DNA of 64,000 nucleotides from JACVRW01 sp963827065 (GCA_963827065.1 CAWGZM010000007.1:248001-312000), one strand, 5' to 3'. Shown: positions 1 through 11,512, numbered from the stretch's first letter. Numbers and translations: made by a program. Notes: a model not told the origin generated them from the sequence alone.

Positions 1-512
1 CCCCACTCGCCGCGGGAGGCGAGGCTGCCGGTGCCGGGCGCGACGATGCGGGCGCCGCGCTCGGCCAAGAGCTCGAGATTGCGCTGCGTCGCCGGGTGCT
101 CGTACATGCGGTTGTTCATCGCGGGTGCGACGACGAGCGGGGCGCTACCGGCCAGCGCCGCGCTCGTGAGCAGGTTGTCGGCGAGCCCGTGCGCCAGCTT
201 CGCGATCGTGTTCGCGGAGGCCGGGGCCACGCACAGAGCGTCGGCGCGAGTGACCAGCTCGAGATGCGAGATCGGCGCGTGCTCAGGCAGCGGGTCGCCC
301 GGGAAGGCTCCGCGCGCCGGGTCGGGCTCGAACTCGTCGACCAGCACGGGCGCGCCGGTCACTGCCTCGAAGGTGGCGCGGCCGACGAACTCGAGGCTCG
401 TGCGGGTCTGGACGACGCGCACGGAATGGCCGGCCTTGGTGGCCAGGCGCACCAGCTCGACCGCCTTGTAGGCGGCGATCCCGCCGGTCACCCCGAGCAG
501 GATTCGCGCCAT
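1..512 (-). CDS. coaBC: CoaBC (Dfp), phosphopantothenoylcysteine decarboxylase/synthetase, N-terminal part
   Basis: Bifunctional coenzyme A biosynthesis enzyme. CoaC is the FMN-dependent decarboxylase of 4'-phosphopantothenoylcysteine, and CoaB ligates cysteine to phosphopantothenate. Only about 170 N-terminal residues are in the window; the frame runs off the left edge. Translation from the ATG at 512 begins MARILLGVTGGIAAYKAVEL, the flavoprotein (HFCD-type) opening. It goes on to the APASANTIAKLAHGLADNLL segment and the PAMNNRMYEHPATQ active-site region, which are typical of CoaC. The start is 8 bases after the rpoZ stop, in the conserved actinobacterial order gmk-rpoZ-coaBC, so it is probably co-transcribed. 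The CoaB half is not visible. Confidence 0.95.
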   Translation of the reverse strand, partial: MARILLGVTGGIAAYKAVELVRLATKAGHSVRVVQTRTSLEFVGRATFEAVTGAPVLVDEFEPDPARGAFPGDPLPEHAPISHLELVTRADALCVAPASANTIAKLAHGLADNLLTSAALAGSAPLVVAPAMNNRMYEHPATQRNLELLAERGARIVAPGTGSLASRGEW

Positions 513-520
513 GGGAGGCC

Positions 521-748
521 CTAGCGGTACCTGTACTTGATCTTGCCCGCCGCGATCTCCTCGAGGGAGATCTTCAGGTAGTTCTTCGAGCCCGTCTCCA
601 CCATCGGCGGCGGGTACTCGTCGAAGGTCCCCTCGCCGAGGTTGTGGTAGTAGGAGTTGATCTGGCGTGCGCGCTTCGCGGACACCAGCACGCAGGCGTA
701 GTGCGAGTCGACCTGCTCGAGCAGCTTGTCTAGACGGGGTTTGATCAC
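521..748 (-). CDS. rpoZ: RNA polymerase omega subunit
   Basis: Small subunit that helps assemble and stabilise the beta-prime subunit of RNA polymerase. The product has 75 residues, within the usual size for omega. The N-terminus (KPRLDKLLEQVDSHYACVL) and the SAKRARQINSYY segment match the conserved omega core that contacts beta-prime. The C-terminal EEIAAGKIKYRYR ending is typical of actinobacterial omega. The start is GTG and overlaps the gmk stop by four bases (GTGA), so the two are translationally coupled. Confidence 0.96.
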   Translation of the reverse strand: MIKPRLDKLLEQVDSHYACVLVSAKRARQINSYYHNLGEGTFDEYPPPMVETGSKNYLKISLEEIAAGKIKYRYR

Positions 749-1278
749 AACGAGGACATGGTAGCGACCAGGTCCGTGAGCTCCTGCACGGCGCGTTCCA
801 GATCGTCATTCACGATGCGGTGGTCGAACTCGGAGGCCGCCTCGAGCTCGGCTCGCGCGGCGGACAGCCGCCGCTCGATCTGGTCGGGCGAGTCGGCCGC
901 CCGTCGCCGCAGCCGCTCCTCGAGCGCCTCGAACGACGGCGGCTCGATGAATATCTGAATCGCGTCGGGCAGCTCCTCACGTACCTGCCGGGCGCCCTGC
1001 AGGTCGATCTCGAGCACGATGCCGCGGGCCGGGCGCGCCAGCTCCGTGCGCAGCGTCCCGTAGCGATTCCCGGCGTACACCGCGTGCTCGATGAACTCGC
1101 CGGCAGCGACCCTGCGATCGAAGTCCGCCTCGCTCAGGAAGTGATAGTCGATTCCGTTGCGCTCGCCGTCGCGGGGCCTGCGGGTGGTCGCGGAGACGGC
1201 CAGCTCGAGGCCCGGAACCCGCTCCAGAAGCGCCTTTATGAGCGTGCCCTTACCGACCCCCGACGGGCCGGTGATCAC
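745..1278 (-). CDS. gmk: Guanylate kinase
   Basis: Phosphorylates GMP to GDP with ATP, in the cytoplasm. The P-loop is right at the N-terminus (ITGPSGVGKGTL). The GMP-binding region follows (SATTRRPRDGERNGIDYHFL), then the EFIEHAVYAGNRYGT segment, all diagnostic for guanylate kinase. The 177 residues counted from GTG 1278 are slightly short for the family. The frame stays open upstream (codons for GTLILV), so translation may begin a few codons earlier, nearer the mihF stop 24 bases away. It sits between mihF and rpoZ in the standard actinobacterial order. Confidence 0.94.
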   Translation of the reverse strand: MITGPSGVGKGTLIKALLERVPGLELAVSATTRRPRDGERNGIDYHFLSEADFDRRVAAGEFIEHAVYAGNRYGTLRTELARPARGIVLEIDLQGARQVREELPDAIQIFIEPPSFEALEERLRRRAADSPDQIERRLSAARAELEAASEFDHRIVNDDLERAVQELTDLVATMSSL

Positions 1279-1301
1279 CAGGATCAGGGTGCCGTGACCC
1301 G

Positions 1302-1652
1302 CTATCGCCGCAGGTACGAGACGAGCTCGTTGCGCTGCCGCTCGGAGAGACCGCCGATCGTCTTGCTGGGCGAGATGCGGCAGTGGGTGAGAATCCGGTT
1401 CACCTTCACGCGGCCGTACTTCGGGACCGCCAGGAGCAGGTCGAAAACCTTGGCCGTTGCGAGGTATTCGGGGGGATTCAGGAGCAGCCCGTGGATCTGC
1501 GTGCGACCCGCTTTCAGATCGCGCTTGAGGCGTGCCCGGCGGGTGCGAATCTCGTTCGCGCGCTTGAGCGCATCCATCCGCTGGGTGAGTGAGCGCTCGG
1601 GGGCCAGACCCGCAGACTGAGTCTTCGCGGGCGAGTGGGGAGCGGCCGGCAT
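1302..1652 (-). CDS. mihF: Actinobacterial integration host factor (MihF-like nucleoid protein)
   Basis: Nucleoid-associated DNA-binding protein specific to Actinobacteria; the mycobacterial homologue is the host factor for phage L5 integration. The conserved core is present: RAELKR-like RRARLKRDLKAG, then LLLNPPEYLATAKVFDLLLAVPKYG, then KVNRILTHCRISPSKTIGGLSERQR, a helix-two-turn-helix DNA-binding region. I chose ATG 1652 (116 residues), not the GTG nine codons upstream at 1679, because a TACTAT -10 box ends only eight bases before it, which suggests a leaderless transcript. The gene precedes gmk by 24 bases and is separated from pyrD by about 220 bases with its own promoter. Confidence 0.93.
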   Translation of the reverse strand: MPAAPHSPAKTQSAGLAPERSLTQRMDALKRANEIRTRRARLKRDLKAGRTQIHGLLLNPPEYLATAKVFDLLLAVPKYGRVKVNRILTHCRISPSKTIGGLSERQRNELVSYLRR

Positions 1653-1660
1653 GGGCGGCG

Positions 1661-1689
1661 ATAGTACACGCTCACTCACGCCCCGCGAA
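1661..1689 (-). promoter_or_regulatory. Probable promoter of mihF-gmk-rpoZ-coaBC
   Basis: On the minus strand, TACTAT (1661-1666) lies 17 bases downstream of TTCGCG (1684-1689), a weak -35. The -10 is placed so that transcription would begin at or next to the ATG at 1652, giving a leaderless mihF mRNA. This is pattern matching only; it has not been tested. Confidence 0.45.
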
Positions 1690-1876
1690 CCCAGAATCGC
1701 AAAAAATCGGCGAATTCGGCTGGACCTCGACCTGAGCTTTAGGCGGCTTTGGGGTGGTTAAGCGTTTTCCCAATGTTTGCAGGGGTTTTCACGACACCCC
1801 CGCCGACCGTCTTTTACAAGAGTGTGAACATCCCGCTATCTCCGAAAAAATGTCGCCGCGCTTTCACCCGTTTGGG

Positions 1877-2797
1877 TCACGACCCCGCCGAGCCGTGGGG
1901 CACGCGCCGTTTTGGACGGCCCCGGCCACCGAGATCGGCCAGCTCGGATGCCACCCGGCGCCCGGCTGCGGGGTCTCTGAAGCTCTCTGTCCCCACGGCG
2001 ACCGCAGCCGCGCCGGCCGACACGAAGTCGAGGGCATCGCGGCCGCTCGCGATGCCGCCCATCCCGATCACGGGGATTGCGACGCGCGCCGCCACCGCAT
2101 GGACCTGCTGCAGCGCGGTCGCGCGCACCGCCGGTCCCGAGACCCCGCCCGTCGTGCCGCCGAGCCACGGCCCGCTGCCACCCGGGTCGAGCGCCATGCC
2201 CTTGAGCGTGTTGATCAGCGAGACGGCGTCGGCACCTGCGTCCTGGGCGGCGGACGCGACGGCCTCGGGCTCGCTCGCGTTCGGCGTCAGCTTGACGATC
2301 AGCGGCCGCTCCGAGAGCGGGCGCACTCGCTCAACCGCCCTGGCCGTCTCGGCCGGGTCGGCGCCCATCACGAGCCCCGTCTCGACGTTCGGACAGGAGA
2401 CGTTGAGCTCGATCATCGACACCTCGGGCCGCTCCCCCACCGCCGTGACGAGCTCGGCGAGCTCGTCACGGCTGAAGCCCATCACGGACACGACCAGCGG
2501 CACCGGCAGCTCGGCGAGCTGGGGCAGGTCCTCGGCGAGGAAGCCCGCGAGCCCCTTGTTCGGCAGGCCGATCGAGTTGATCAGGCCGGCCGGCGTCTCC
2601 CACAGGCGCGGCGGCGGGTTCCCCTGCCGCGGCGCGACAGTGATCGTCTTCGACACGAACGCGTCGAACGGGAAGCGCTCGAGCAGGGTGTCGCCGAAGG
2701 CGCGCCGGGCAGCGATCGCGTCGAACGTCCCCGAGCCGTTCAGGACGGGGCCGCGCAGCGGGACCCCGCAGAGCTCGATGTCGCGGCCCGGGCTCAG
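1877..2797 (-). CDS. pyrD: Dihydroorotate dehydrogenase, class 1B catalytic subunit
   Basis: Oxidises dihydroorotate to orotate with FMN. As a class 1B enzyme it works with the PyrK subunit encoded just upstream and passes electrons to NAD+. Visible motifs are PVLNGSGTFD near the N-terminus and ELNVSCPNVE, whose Cys is the expected catalytic base of class 1 enzymes. The substrate-binding INTLKGMALD and the FMN phosphate-binding IPVIGMGGI follow. No ATG or GTG sits at the right place. A CTG at 2797 overlaps the pyrK stop (CTGA) and starts where homologues start, so I use it with caution; the open frame extends back to 2908. About 306 residues, normal length. pyrF, often next in actinobacteria, is absent. 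Confidence 0.93.
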   Translation of the reverse strand: MSPGRDIELCGVPLRGPVLNGSGTFDAIAARRAFGDTLLERFPFDAFVSKTITVAPRQGNPPPRLWETPAGLINSIGLPNKGLAGFLAEDLPQLAELPVPLVVSVMGFSRDELAELVTAVGERPEVSMIELNVSCPNVETGLVMGADPAETARAVERVRPLSERPLIVKLTPNASEPEAVASAAQDAGADAVSLINTLKGMALDPGGSGPWLGGTTGGVSGPAVRATALQQVHAVAARVAIPVIGMGGIASGRDALDFVSAGAAAVAVGTESFRDPAAGRRVASELADLGGRGRPKRRVPHGSAGS

Positions 2798-3614
2798 TGG
2801 CCGGCTCCCGGGAACAGCGCGCTCTCGAGGCGGGCGGCGTCGAGCACCGGGCCGTCGACGCACAGGCGCAGGTAGCCCTCCCGCGTCGGGACGACGCAGC
2901 CGAAGCACGCGCCGAAGCCGCAGGCCATGCCGGATTCGAGCGCGAGTTCGGCCGGGACCTCGCGCTCCGCGCAGAGCGCCCTCACCGCCTCGAGCATCGG
3001 CGGCGGCCCGCAGGCGAACACGCGCGCCGCCCGGTCGGCGTCGAGCTCCTCGCGCAGCAGCTCCGTGACGAGCGCCCGGCGGCCCACCGAGCCGTCGTCG
3101 GTCACGACGACGGGATCAGTGAAGAGCGCCCCCGCCTGAGCATGGGCAGCAGTCCGGAAGCCGAGCAGGACGCGTGGCTCCTCGCCGTCTCGCAGCAGCT
3201 CCTCCTCAAGGCAGAGGAGCGGAGCCGCGCCGATGCCGCCGCCGACGAGCAGCGCCCTGCCCTCCGGTGCGCCGCGGTCGAACCCGATTCCGAGCGGTCC
3301 GACGAGCGCCAGCCCGGCGCCTGCGGCGAGCCCGCTGAGCCGGCCGGTACCGGGGCCGATCGCTTCCAGCAGGAAATCGAGCCCCACGCCCTCGTCGCTG
3401 GCGCGGGCGCGTGCGTACGAGAAGGCCCGGGGCAGGTAGGGGCGCTCGTCGGCCTGACCGCCCCAGCCGTGCTCGGAGCTGAGCATGTAGAACTGCCCCG
3501 GCTGGGGCTGCGGCCCGCCCGGGTCCTCGGTGCCGATCACGTGGTAGGCGCCGAGCCGCTCTACCCCGGAGACCCCCGCGACGCGCCGCTCCGGCGGCGC
3601 CAACGTCCGCTCCA

Positions 3615-3615
<1 letters not shown>
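2794..3615 (-). CDS. pyrK: Dihydroorotate dehydrogenase electron-transfer subunit
   Basis: FAD and [2Fe-2S] protein that takes electrons from PyrD's FMN and reduces NAD+. The 273-residue product starts MERTLAPPERR. It has a ferredoxin-reductase-like FAD domain (RPYLPRAFSYARA) and the nucleotide-binding GRALLVGGGIGAAPLLCLEE. A C-terminal iron-sulfur motif C-x4-C-x2-C-x11-C spans CGFGACFGC and the later LRLC. The ATG shares one base with the carB stop (TGATG), and the stop overlaps the presumed pyrD start, so the three are tightly coupled. Confidence 0.94.
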
Positions 3616-6720
<3,105 letters not shown>

Positions 6721-6728
<8 letters not shown>

Positions 6729-7131
6729 TGGCAGCCTCCAGCGCGTCCTGATGCGAGCGGAACGCCTCCCCGCGGACGAGCCGGCCGTCCCGACACCAGT
6801 AGACGAGGTAGACGTCCTCCTCCACACTCGCGCCGCTCACGCGCCCCTCGGCGGTCGAGCGCGCGTGCGCTACGACCGCGTCGCCGCGTGACTCGACGGA
6901 GCGGATGTGCACCTCCCCGGCGCCGAACACCTCAGCGCGGTCGCGGTAGTAGTGCTCGAGTCCCTCGCGCCCCCGGTACGTCACGCGCTCCGATCCCGCC
7001 GTCCCGACGATGATGGGCCTCCATTCGAGATCCGCGGCGAAGAAGTCGTCGAACGCGTCGAGCAGCTCATAGCCACCTCCGCGGTTGTGGGCTTCGAGCA
7101 TCCGTCGCACCAGGTCTTCCGCCTCGCTCAC
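6721..7131 (-). CDS. NTF2/SnoaL-like fold protein inside the pyrimidine operon
   Basis: A 136-residue protein of the cone-shaped NTF2-like (SnoaL-like, DUF4440-like) class. It begins VSEAEDLVRRMLEAHNRGG and has the family's pattern: an N-terminal helix, WRPIIVGT, YRGREGLEHYYRDRAEVF, then beta strands ending LVYWCRDGRLVRGEAFRSHQDALEAA. Such proteins are small ligand-binding or isomerase-like enzymes, and the fold alone gives no function. The GTG start overlaps the carA stop by four bases and its stop overlaps the carB start, so it is a true operon member between the two carbamoyl-phosphate synthase subunits. A link to pyrimidine synthesis is unproven; it may simply ride along. Confidence 0.85.
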
Positions 7132-8243
7132 GCGGCCAGGCGCTCCAGGAAGCGATCGAAAAGGTGGCGGGCGTCGTGCGGCCCGGGTCCCGCCTCGGGG
7201 TGGTACTGGACGGTCGAGCCGGGGACGTCGCGCAGCACGAGCCCCTCGACCGTGCGGTCGTAGAGGTTGAGCTGCTGCAGCTCGGCGCTGCCGAAGTCGG
7301 TCTCCCAGCGCACCGGCTCGTCGCCTTCGATCGTGCGCTCGCCGCCCGGGCCCAGCACCGCGAAGCCGTGATTCTGCGAGGTGATCTCGATCCGACCGGT
7401 CTCGAGGTCCTTGACCGGATGGTTTGCGCCGCGGTGGCCGAAGGGCAGCTTGAAGGTCTCGAGCCCGACGGCCCGGCAGAGCAGCTGGTGCCCGAGGCAG
7501 ATCCCCCAGACCGGCACCTTGCCGACCACCTCGCGCACCGTGTCGACCACGTAGTCGAGCGCGGCCGGGTCGCCCGGGCCGTTGGCGAGGAAGATGGCGT
7601 CGGGGTCGCGCGCGAGCAGCACCTCGGCCGGCGTCGTACACGGATGCAGCTCGAGATGCACACCGCGCTCGCGCAGGTTGCGGACGATCGAGCTCTTGAT
7701 GCCGGTGTCTATGCCGATCACGCGCGGGCCGTCGTCCTCGAACACCTGTAGCTCGGCCGGCGTGACCTCGCGGGCGAGGTCACGGCCGCTCATCGGCGGC
7801 TCGGCCAGCACGCGCTCGCGCGCCTCCGGCTCAGGCACGCGCGCGTCGAAGACTCCGCCGCGCATCGCGCCGCGGTCGCGGATGTGGCGCACGAGCGCCC
7901 GCGTGTCGACGCCGCTCAGGGCGGGGATGCCGCAGTCGGCGAGCCAGGTGAGCCAGCCGCCCTCGGCGTGCGGCGCGTCCTCGCGGTCGACCCCCTCGCG
8001 CATGATCACCGCGCGCGCGTGGATGCGGTCCGACTCCATGTGCGGCGCGGCGACCCCGTAGTTGCCTATCAGCGGGTAGGTGAACACGATGATCTGGCCG
8101 GCGTAGCTCGGGTCCGTGACCGCCTCCTGATAGCCCGACATGGCGGTGTTGAAGACGACCTCCCCCGTCGCGACGTGCTCCGCACCGACGGCCTCCCCGT
8201 CGAAGCGGCTCCCGTCCTCGAGGAGGAGATAGGCCCCCGCCAC
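7128..8243 (-). CDS. carA: Carbamoyl-phosphate synthase small (glutaminase) subunit
   Basis: Class I glutamine amidotransferase that releases ammonia from glutamine for CarB. The N-terminal CPSase-specific domain shows FNTAMSGYQEAVTDPSYAGQ. The C-terminal amidotransferase domain has the nucleophile Cys in PVWGICLGHQLL and the catalytic His-x-Glu in QYHPEAGPGPHD. The 371 residues are normal length. The start is GTG 8243, one base after the pyrC stop. The gene is separated from carB by the NTF2-like gene, whose start it overlaps. Confidence 0.97.
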   Translation of the reverse strand: MAGAYLLLEDGSRFDGEAVGAEHVATGEVVFNTAMSGYQEAVTDPSYAGQIIVFTYPLIGNYGVAAPHMESDRIHARAVIMREGVDREDAPHAEGGWLTWLADCGIPALSGVDTRALVRHIRDRGAMRGGVFDARVPEPEARERVLAEPPMSGRDLAREVTPAELQVFEDDGPRVIGIDTGIKSSIVRNLRERGVHLELHPCTTPAEVLLARDPDAIFLANGPGDPAALDYVVDTVREVVGKVPVWGICLGHQLLCRAVGLETFKLPFGHRGANHPVKDLETGRIEITSQNHGFAVLGPGGERTIEGDEPVRWETDFGSAELQQLNLYDRTVEGLVLRDVPGSTVQYHPEAGPGPHDARHLFDRFLERLAA

Positions 8244-8244
8244 G

Positions 8245-9615
8245 TCAGGTCACCGCCCCGAGCGCGAACGAGCGCTCGCGGTAGGCGACGGCGCCGTCGG
8301 CGATCGTCATCCGCACGCGCCCGGTGAGGCGGCGACCGGCGAAGGCGCAGTTGTCGGAGCGGCTCTCGTAGCCCGCCTCGCCGACCTCCCACTCCGCGTC
8401 GAGGTCGACCAGGCACACGTTGGCGGCCGAGCCCGGCGCCAGCGAGGGAGTGACGAGGCCGAACGGCTCGCCGCCGGCGGTCATGCGCTCGATGAGCGTG
8501 CCCAGCTCGAGGTGTCCCGGCAGCACGAGGCCGGTGTGAAGCGCGGCGAAGGCCGTCTCGAGGCCGGTGACCCCCATCGGGGCGAGCTCGAAGGGCTGCT
8601 CCTTCTCCTCCGGCGCGTGCGGGGCGTGATCGGTCGCCACGCAGTCGATCGTGCCCGAGCGGAGCGCCGCGATCAGCGTCTCGCGGTCGGCCGGAGCTCG
8701 CAGCGGCGGGTTCATCTTCATGTTGGTGTCGAGCTCGCGCACGTCCTCGTCCGTCAGCAGCAGGTGGTGTGGCGTCGCCTCGCAGCTGATACGCGTGCCC
8801 GCCGCCCTGGCGCGCTCGATCACCTCGACGGTCTCGCGCGCCGAGACGTGCTGCACGTGGATGCGGCCCTCCTCGTAGCGGGCGAGCGCACAGTCGCGCG
8901 CGACCATCGTCGACTCGGAGATCGAGGGGATTCCCGCCACGCCCAGCAGCGCCGAGACCTCGCCCTCGTGCATGACTCCGCCGCCCGAGAGCGACGGGTC
9001 CTCTTCGTGCAGCGCGATCATCCGGCCGGCGAGCCGCTGGTACTGGAGCGCCTGGCGCATCACGCCGGCCGAGCGCACGGGCAGCCCATCGTCGGTGAAG
9101 CCGACAGCGCCCACCTCGGCGAGCTCCGCCATCTCGGTCAGCTCCTCGCCGCGCTGCCCGACGGTGATAGCACCCATGAAGCCGGTCGGGATGCGGGCCC
9201 CGGCGCGCGCCCGCTCGCGTAGCGAGCGCAGCACAGGGGCCGAGTCGACCACCGGCTCTGTGTTCGGCTGGGCGAGGATCGCGCAGAAGCCGCCGGCGGC
9301 CGCAGCACGCGTGCCGGAGTCGACGTCCTCCTCGTCCTCGCGCCCGGGCGTGCGAAGGTGAACGTGGGGATCGACGAAGGCCGGCAGGGCGTGCAGGCCG
9401 TCGGCGTCGACGACCTCGGCGCCCTCCGGCGCGCTGAGCCCCTCCCCCAGCTCTACCACGCGGCCGTCACGGATCAGGAGGTCGGCGGCCCGGTCGAGCC
9501 CGGCGCGCGGGTCGAGCAGCCGGGCGCCGCGCAGCAGCACGGTGGCGGGCGGCGAGCCCGCCCGGTCGAGCTCGACCGCGGGCCGGCCTCCGTCGGGGGC
9601 GGGAGCGGGATTCAC
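8245..9615 (-). CDS. pyrC: Dihydroorotase, class I
   Basis: Zinc amidohydrolase that cyclises carbamoyl aspartate to dihydroorotate. The metal-binding HVHLRTPGRE follows ALPAFVDPH. Also visible are the second-site GFTDDGLPV, the EATPHHLLLTDEDV region and the catalytic-Asp motif CVATDHAPH, all typical of class I bacterial dihydroorotases. 456 residues, slightly long because of a 25-residue N-terminal extension. GTG 9615 overlaps the pyrB stop by four bases (GTGA), which supports it as the real start. Confidence 0.96.
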   Translation of the reverse strand: MNPAPAPDGGRPAVELDRAGSPPATVLLRGARLLDPRAGLDRAADLLIRDGRVVELGEGLSAPEGAEVVDADGLHALPAFVDPHVHLRTPGREDEEDVDSGTRAAAAGGFCAILAQPNTEPVVDSAPVLRSLRERARAGARIPTGFMGAITVGQRGEELTEMAELAEVGAVGFTDDGLPVRSAGVMRQALQYQRLAGRMIALHEEDPSLSGGGVMHEGEVSALLGVAGIPSISESTMVARDCALARYEEGRIHVQHVSARETVEVIERARAAGTRISCEATPHHLLLTDEDVRELDTNMKMNPPLRAPADRETLIAALRSGTIDCVATDHAPHAPEEKEQPFELAPMGVTGLETAFAALHTGLVLPGHLELGTLIERMTAGGEPFGLVTPSLAPGSAANVCLVDLDAEWEVGEAGYESRSDNCAFAGRRLTGRVRMTIADGAVAYRERSFALGAVT

Positions 9616-10562
9616 GCCGGCTGGGGCTCCGTCTCGAGCGCCCCGCGGGCGCCACTCGGCGCGCCGCGTCCCGCGAGCAGCTCGTAGAGCACGGCCATGC
9701 GCACGACGACGCCGGATTCGACCTGCTCGGTGATGAGCGCCTGCGGCGAGTCGATCACCTCGGCCGACAGCTCGACCCCGCGGTTGACGGGACCCGGGTG
9801 CATCAGCAGCTGGTTCGGCCCCAGCCGCCGGCCGTCGATCTGGTAGCGCGCGGCGTACTCGCGCAGCGAGGGCACGAAGCTGCCCTGCATGCGCTCGTGC
9901 TGCATCCTCAGCGCGTAGACGACGTCGGCGCCCGGCAGCTCGTCGAGCGTGTACCGCACCTCACAGCCGAGCGACTCGATGCCGCGCGGGATCAGGGTCG
10001 GCGGCCCGCAGACCGTGACCCGGCAGCCCATGCGCGTGAAGGCGAGCACGTTGGAGCGGGCGACCCGGCTGTGGAGGACGTCGCCCACGATCCAGACGGC
10101 GAGCCCCTCGAGCGAGCCGACCCGCCGCTTGAGCGTGTAGAGGTCGAGCAGCGCCTGCGTCGGATGCTCGTGCTTGCCGTCGCCCGCGTTGATGACAGAG
10201 GCGCGCGTCCAGCGGGCGACCAGCCCCGCCGCCCCGGCGTGCGGGGTGCGGATCACGATCGCGGCCGGGTCGTAGGCGGAGAGCGTCTGGACCGTGTCCT
10301 TCAGCGACTCGCCCTTCTCGACCGCCGAGCCGCTCGACTTGACGGTCACGAGATCGGCCGAGAGCCGCTTGGCGGCCAGCTCGAAGCTCGACTGCGTGCG
10401 CGTCGAGGCCTCGTAGAAGAGGTTGATGACCGTTCGGCCGCGCAGCGTGGGGACCTTCTTGATCTCGCGCCCCGACACCTCGGCGAAGCTCTCGGCCCGG
10501 CCGAGAATGCGCTCGATGTCCTCGCGCGACAGGTCGTCGATCGACAGCAGGTGCCTACGCAT
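9612..10562 (-). CDS. pyrB: Aspartate carbamoyltransferase catalytic subunit
   Basis: Condenses carbamoyl phosphate and aspartate, the first committed pyrimidine step. The carbamoyl-phosphate-binding motif FYEASTRTQSSFE is present, as are the 80s-loop SSGSAVEKGESLKDT, the GDGKHEHPTQALLDLYT segment and the C-terminal LLMHPGPVNRGVE. No pyrI regulatory subunit is visible, as expected in PyrR-regulated organisms. I choose ATG 10562 (316 residues) because a GGGGAGG Shine-Dalgarno lies just upstream; an in-frame ATG 27 bases earlier has none. The start overlaps the pyrR stop by eight bases. Confidence 0.97.
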   Translation of the reverse strand: MRRHLLSIDDLSREDIERILGRAESFAEVSGREIKKVPTLRGRTVINLFYEASTRTQSSFELAAKRLSADLVTVKSSGSAVEKGESLKDTVQTLSAYDPAAIVIRTPHAGAAGLVARWTRASVINAGDGKHEHPTQALLDLYTLKRRVGSLEGLAVWIVGDVLHSRVARSNVLAFTRMGCRVTVCGPPTLIPRGIESLGCEVRYTLDELPGADVVYALRMQHERMQGSFVPSLREYAARYQIDGRRLGPNQLLMHPGPVNRGVELSAEVIDSPQALITEQVESGVVVRMAVLYELLAGRGAPSGARGALETEPQPA

Positions 10563-11100
10563 GCTGAGCCTCCCCGATCCCCACTTCATCCACCCCGTCC
10601 AGCTCCTCCACCCTCACGTTGACCCGCTCGCCGCGCGAGGTCGGCAGGTTCTTGCCCACGTAGTCCGGCCGGATCGGCAGCTCGCGGTGACCGCGGTCGG
10701 CAAGCACCGCCAGCTGGACGCGGCTCGGCCGGCCGTAGTCGAAGAGCGCGTCAATGGCCGCCCGCACGGTGCGCCCCGTGTAGAGCACGTCGTCCACGAG
10801 CACGATCGTCGTGTCCTCGACCGGGAAGTCGATGTGCGATGCGTGTACCACGGGCTGGTAGTCGGCACCGCGGATGCCGACGTCATCGCGGTAGAAGCTG
10901 ATGTCGATGTCGCCGAGCGGGACCGGCTCGCCCACAAGCTCGGCGACGAGATCACGCAGGCGCGCGCCCAGCACGGCCCCGCGACGATGGATCCCGACGA
11001 CGGCAACTCCCTCGCCGCCCGTGTTCTCGACGATCTCGTGTGCGATCCGCACCAGTGTGCGCCGCACGTCCTCGCGGTCGAGGACCGTCTTCTCCTGCAC
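10555..11100 (-). CDS. pyrR: PyrR, pyr operon RNA-binding regulator / uracil phosphoribosyltransferase
   Basis: UMP/UTP-responsive regulator that binds a hairpin in pyr mRNA; many PyrR proteins also have weak uracil phosphoribosyltransferase activity. The 181-residue protein contains the type I PRTase PRPP-binding motif (TIVLVDDVLYTGRTVRAA), VVGIHRRGAVLGARL and the conserved VLADRGHRELPIRPDYVGKN. It is the first gene of the operon. The start is GTG 11100, preceded by an AAGGGGCGG ribosome-binding stretch that abuts a PyrR-binding loop, which suggests control of translation. Confidence 0.96.
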   Translation of the reverse strand: MQEKTVLDREDVRRTLVRIAHEIVENTGGEGVAVVGIHRRGAVLGARLRDLVAELVGEPVPLGDIDISFYRDDVGIRGADYQPVVHASHIDFPVEDTTIVLVDDVLYTGRTVRAAIDALFDYGRPSRVQLAVLADRGHRELPIRPDYVGKNLPTSRGERVNVRVEELDGVDEVGIGEAQHA

Positions 11101-11108
11101 TTGCCAAC

Positions 11109-11132
11109 CGCCCCTTCTGGCCTCTCAGGACC
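11109..11132 (-). promoter_or_regulatory. PyrR-binding loop next to the pyrR ribosome-binding site
   Basis: On the minus strand, 11119-11132 reads GGTCCTGAGAGGCC. It matches the PyrR-binding consensus UCC-N-G-N-GAGG-Y and folds as GG/CC and CC/GG pairs with a bulged U and a UGAGA loop. The Shine-Dalgarno-like AAGGGG follows at once and GTG 11100 comes after it. No terminator lies between loop and start, so translational repression, as reported for mycobacterial pyr, is more likely than Bacillus-style attenuation. The motif match is direct; the mechanism is inferred. Confidence 0.85.
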
Positions 11133-11221
11133 TGGTTAAAGGAACCTGCTGGCGAGACTACCAGCGCTCTCCGACGATGCGGTTTGCGGCTCCTCCGGTC
11201 GGGCAGCTAATCTCGCAAGGG

Positions 11222-11512
11222 ATGACTCACGAGCGCGCCCAGGCCTATGGCCGCCTGATGCAGATCGCCTCGGCCGAGGGCTCAGAGGCCCTCGAGCCCG
11301 GGGAGCGTACGACGCTGCGCGAGGCAGCCGACGCCCTCTTCTTCTGCGAGGACATCTCGCTCGACGAGGAGGCGCGCGAGGCGCTTGCCCGGATCGGTGA
11401 CCTGACCGGGACGCTGGTGAGCTCGGAGCGCTGGGATCCGGGGCGCGCGGAGCGCGTCATGCAGGACCTCGAGGGCTGCGGGCCCGCGCAGCTCGTGCGC
11501 CTGGGCGACTAG
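11222..11512 (+). CDS. Small conserved-looking acidic protein of unknown function
   Basis: A 96-residue protein, starting MTHERAQAYGRLMQIASAEG and ending AQLVRLGD. It looks wholly alpha-helical and acidic, with no Cys, signal peptide or membrane segment. I do not recognise a family. ATG 11222 is preceded closely by a CGCAAGG purine stretch; an ATG 15 codons upstream is possible but its extra residues look unlike protein. It is divergent from pyrR (a 121-base shared upstream region) and convergent with rnz, nine bases away. Codon use matches its neighbours, so it is probably real. Confidence 0.7.
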   Translation: MTHERAQAYGRLMQIASAEGSEALEPGERTTLREAADALFFCEDISLDEEAREALARIGDLTGTLVSSERWDPGRAERVMQDLEGCGPAQLVRLGD

